In this document: positions 60,781 to 64,000 of the stretch, piece by piece | Numbering within the stretch: the stretch's first letter is position 1 | How the letters are laid out: each line of letters begins with the position of its first letter | Assembly (NCBI GenBank): GCA_916613615.1 | Contig: OU744726.1 | Location: forward strand, 57,986,987-58,050,986 | Direction: 5' to 3' | DNA length: 64,000 bases | Source: Steromphala cineraria | Lineage: Eukaryota; Mollusca; Gastropoda; Trochida; Trochidae | Translations under genes and position numbers: made by a program | The notes under the pieces: model-generated | Seen by the model: only the letters and a program-made list of their open reading frames with translations | What the model was told of the DNA's origin: nothing | Database searches by the model: none

Positions 60781-61470
60781 ACTCCAAGCAGGTCCCTGGG
60801 TATCTGTGTCAGTCGGTGGTCAAGTATGTGTGTCGGTCAAATAAGTGTCACTGACCTTACTTTCTCTCCCTAACTTCCAATTCTTTAAATTCCTCACCTA
60901 CCCCAATGTCCAAACGGTCAAGCTTCCCAGTGCACGTACACTCTAATCCCACGCATTGCAGCTGGCCTCTCCTCCCCTCCAACAATATTAACCCCTCATC
61001 TGGCTGACCGGTGTATCAACACTACCCTCCCTCCCTATCTCTCTAGGCTTACACCAAGACTGTAGTGGCTTTTGACATAACAAAACCTCTTGGAAAACAA
61101 GTCTAGTCAATTCTCTGAGGTTCCCTTTCATATTTGATAAAATAATCATTAATGAGAATTACTTATGAATTTAAGTCTATCGAACACCAACTTCTCCTCT
61201 ATACCGAACGGTCAAGCAGTCCGGTACATATCTTCCAGACCCAACCAATTCCGCTGACCTTTTACCCCTCAACATCTGACTGACCAATAACTTCAATCAC
61301 AACTTTTTATGTCTTAATTGTGAAACTGTCAAGTACATATATATAAACACCATACCACTGACCTCTATTCGACCCCCCCCCCCCCCTCAAACAATAACTT
61401 TCAGCAACAATTGTCCAATCGTCCCGTCCGAATGGTCAAGGCGTCCGATACACGTGCATGCAGTAACGCT
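60780..61470. repeat. Degenerate ~220-295-bp repeats with CGGTCAAG core
   Basis: AACGGTCAAGC plus (C/A)(C/G)TCC...GTACA recurs near 60912, 61206 and 61430. Each copy is surrounded by CT-rich sequence with CTGACC and ACCCCTC(A) blocks. Homology is weak but ordered. A C tract lies at 61373-61386. Confidence 0.4.
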
Positions 61471-61625
61471 GTGAACAAACACAGCCCTGTGTAGTAAAGA
61501 CGGTCTAATCGTGTTGGAACAGAAGTTGACTGATACAGTGGCAAGGACTGAAGCTAGATGGTCTGTTGACAGGACAGCCTTGTCCAAACTATTTTAGAGG
61601 AGACGGCAGCGTTATTTACTCGGTT

Positions 61626-62061
61626 CTGTTACCTATGTGTATATACTGTGTATACCTGAGCCAGGTGATAAGGTACTCTTCTGTTACCTATGTGTATATA
61701 CTGTATATACCTGAGCCAGGTGATAAGGTACTCTTCTGTTACCTATGTGTATATACTGTGTATACCTGAGCCAGGTGATAAGGTACTCTTCTGTTACCTA
61801 TGTGTATATACTGTGTATACCTGAGCCAGGTGATAAGGTACTCTTCTGTTACCTATGTGTATATACTGTGTATACCTGAGCCAGGTGATAAGGTACTCTT
61901 CTGTTACCTATGTGTATATACTGTGTATACCTGAGCCAGGTGATAAGGTACTCTTCTGTTACCTATGTGTATATACTGTGTATACCTGAGCCAGGTGATA
62001 AGGTACTCTTCTGTTACCTATGTGTATATACTGTGTATACCTGAGCCAGGTGATAAGGTAC
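61626..62061. repeat. 55-bp satellite, eight copies
   Basis: CTGTTACCTATGTGTATATA starts at 61626, 61681, 61736, 61791, 61846, 61901, 61956 and 62011, an exact 55-bp period. Units are almost identical; the second has CTGTATATAC where the others have CTGTGTATAC. The last ends GGTACG instead of GGTACTC. There are no spacers, so it is not CRISPR-like. Confidence 0.97.
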
Positions 62062-64000
62062 GCTGACTGTTTAAGAGGTCATGGAAATGGTTTAACAAAG
62101 TCAATAAGAGATTATTTCAGTTTATTTCGTTGGCAATTGATACTGAATTTATTTTTAACAAGAAAAGTATATGTCCCCTTTACATTAGTGTAATGTGAAA
62201 TGTCTCCAAATTGAGGACAAAACCTTTTAAAAAGTGGCTCGTTGACCCTTTAATACAAAAACTGCAAATGATTGGGACTCACGGGTAAAGTTCAATTGAG
62301 GCATTAAGCAACAGTCCTTTGTAAATCAAAGCAAAGAAACAGTAGGTAATATATAAACCATGCCGAATAGTCACCCAGTGTATTCATTATAGGCCAGAAC
62401 TAAAATATAGTCGTAGAATCGTGTTCATTTCAAACACGCCCTATTTAACGCAGGGGGGGTGCTTACCTAGGTTTAGAGGTCATCGATTTTCATACTCGTT
62501 GATGATATGGCAAGTATAATATATAAGTTTTATAAGTAAAATCAAGATGAGCCATTAATTGTCAAATGAAAAATACACGATGATTGCTTGATAAAAATAA
62601 GTTCAATGATGTTAAATCAAAGATGTTAAACCAGAGACTATTTGAGAACCTACAGAATTATAAGAGAAAGTTTTAAGCAACCATTTGTACCTAGGCAAAG
62701 GATTATTCCAAAAATCATAAAAATGCTTTCGTTTATAGATGTTTTGCTAAGAATTTTTTGACATATTATAGTCAGCATAGGTTCGATGGAGTTTCCAAAC
62801 CAAAATCGTCAAGAAGAGATTACTATGCATGTAGCACATCCACAATTTGTAACATAAAACTGTCAATTAGTCTACTGTAACAAAGCAAATATTTCAACTA
62901 CCAAAAACTATAGAAGACATAATCATCGGCAAATTGGCTTTGAAAGAGGGACCAAGGATCAACGGATAGAGTCATCAGGACGGGATTGCTTGAAATGTTG
63001 CACCTCTACTATTTCAACAACAAAAAACCCACAATAACTGATCATGAATAAAAGCAATTAATTCAATTACCAATCTGTCTCATTTATGAATAAAATTGTC
63101 CTAAAAAAATTGCAAGAAGTTGTTTCATTTATTGGCATTTTCTGGTAAGGATAACTCGCTTTTCACATGGGAAATGACTGCCATGCCCAACGTTCCTTCG
63201 CCCGTTTCTACGTCAGCATATGAGTGAGATATGAAGCCAGCCCTTCTATGTCAATACAACTGTTTAATGAAGTGATACAAGCCCTCCAGAAATGCCAGCA
63301 AGCTGATGAAATACAATCATATCTTTACCGTGCAAATAGCAATACTTGCGATGGTTCTGAAGAGACAGACGGAATTTCCGCAATGATGATGATCAGAACG
63401 AGAACGATGCTGTTGATGTCGTCAGTGTAGATGTTAGCGACTGTTTGTTGGTTTATAAGTTAGATAAACACGTCACATTCAAGGTCGTTTTGACAGTGGT
63501 ATTCATTACTTGTCTACACAGCATTTTTTTCTTTGGTTATAATATTGAGATGAAGGTGACAAGTTCTTGTATCTTCATTGCATAGACACGTCACATTTAA
63601 GGTATGTTTGTCAGTGATAATCTCTATTGATCTACACATCTGTGGTTCTAATATGAAGGTAAATATACACTTCTTGGTCAAGGTTTGTAATAATTCTACG
63701 AATCGTATTCTCTTTGTATGTGACATGTGAAGGTAGATGTATTGTTATATTGTTGGATGTGATAAATTATTTTCTAACAAATTCACGTCATAAATATCAG
63801 ATCATCAAATTTTATTGTTGCGGGAAAGAGCTACTTTTGATAAAATATATTGTGTAGAAAATACTTTTGAATGTTTTTGATTTTTGCAAATATTTACACA
63901 GACACAGAATAGATAATACAAAGGCAACAATGTCATATTCTATACCATCTTGAAGCAAAGTCATGGTAAGAAAGGGCATGAAACCATTTCGACTTTGATT
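62062..64000. other. No supported gene
   Basis: Only short AT-rich ORFs. A minus-strand hydrophobic stretch at ~63330-63425 was considered as a signal-peptide exon and rejected. Confidence 0.45.

Noticed and set aside
61626..62061. CRISPR-like array
   Set aside because: Units abut with no spacers, and the genome is eukaryotic.
63330..63430. Signal-peptide exon for the minus-strand membrane protein (hydrophobic SIVLVLIIIIAE followed by GTAAAG)
   Set aside because: No in-frame ATG before a stop, and the donor phase (2) does not match the phase 0 acceptor of the ectodomain exon.

Overview
This is animal nuclear DNA: AT-rich, with short GT-AG exons, long introns and dense non-autonomous repeats. 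The repeats point to a lophotrochozoan, most likely a bivalve mollusc. The main clues are a Pearl-type element with a ~145-bp tandem core and an ACGG microsatellite, tRNA-derived SINEs ending in GCGCTATATAAAT, and many TTAA-flanked MITE-like elements. The species cannot be named from the sequence.

Region 1 (1-8297, + strand) holds the last nine exons of a gene of glycosyltransferase family GT61. It resembles EOGT, the ER-resident EGF-domain-specific O-GlcNAc transferase. Its earlier exons lie left of the window. Region 2 (8298-19124) is ~10.8 kb of intergenic sequence rich in repeats, with no supportable gene.

Region 3 (19125-33321, + strand) is a complete EOGT gene. Sixteen coding exons give 524 residues, with a signal peptide and a C-terminal RDEL. 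The nine exons in region 1 have the same phases as exons 8-16 of this gene. The first eight also have identical lengths (93, 72, 87, 69, 59, 28, 92 and 103 bp). The two are therefore a head-to-tail tandem duplication. The upstream copy has diverged at its C terminus: KGEL replaces RDEL, and the conserved GHHPT segment is lost. They may act on the same EGF-repeat substrates in the ER or may have divided the work. That is inference.

Region 4 (33322-40714) is the long downstream flank or 3' UTR of EOGT and then intergenic DNA with several inverted-repeat elements and a 42-bp tandem array. Region 5 (40715-45645, - strand) holds four phase-compatible exons of an unrecognised single-pass membrane protein. 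It has a cysteine-rich ectodomain spaced like a peritrophin-A chitin-binding domain, one membrane helix and a tyrosine-rich cytoplasmic tail. Its 5' (signal peptide) exon was not found. Region 6 (45646-64000) has no supportable coding exon. It contains a 286-bp tandem duplication, degenerate repeats and an eight-copy 55-bp satellite.

No tRNA or rRNA gene, CRISPR array, autonomous transposase or viral gene was recognised.
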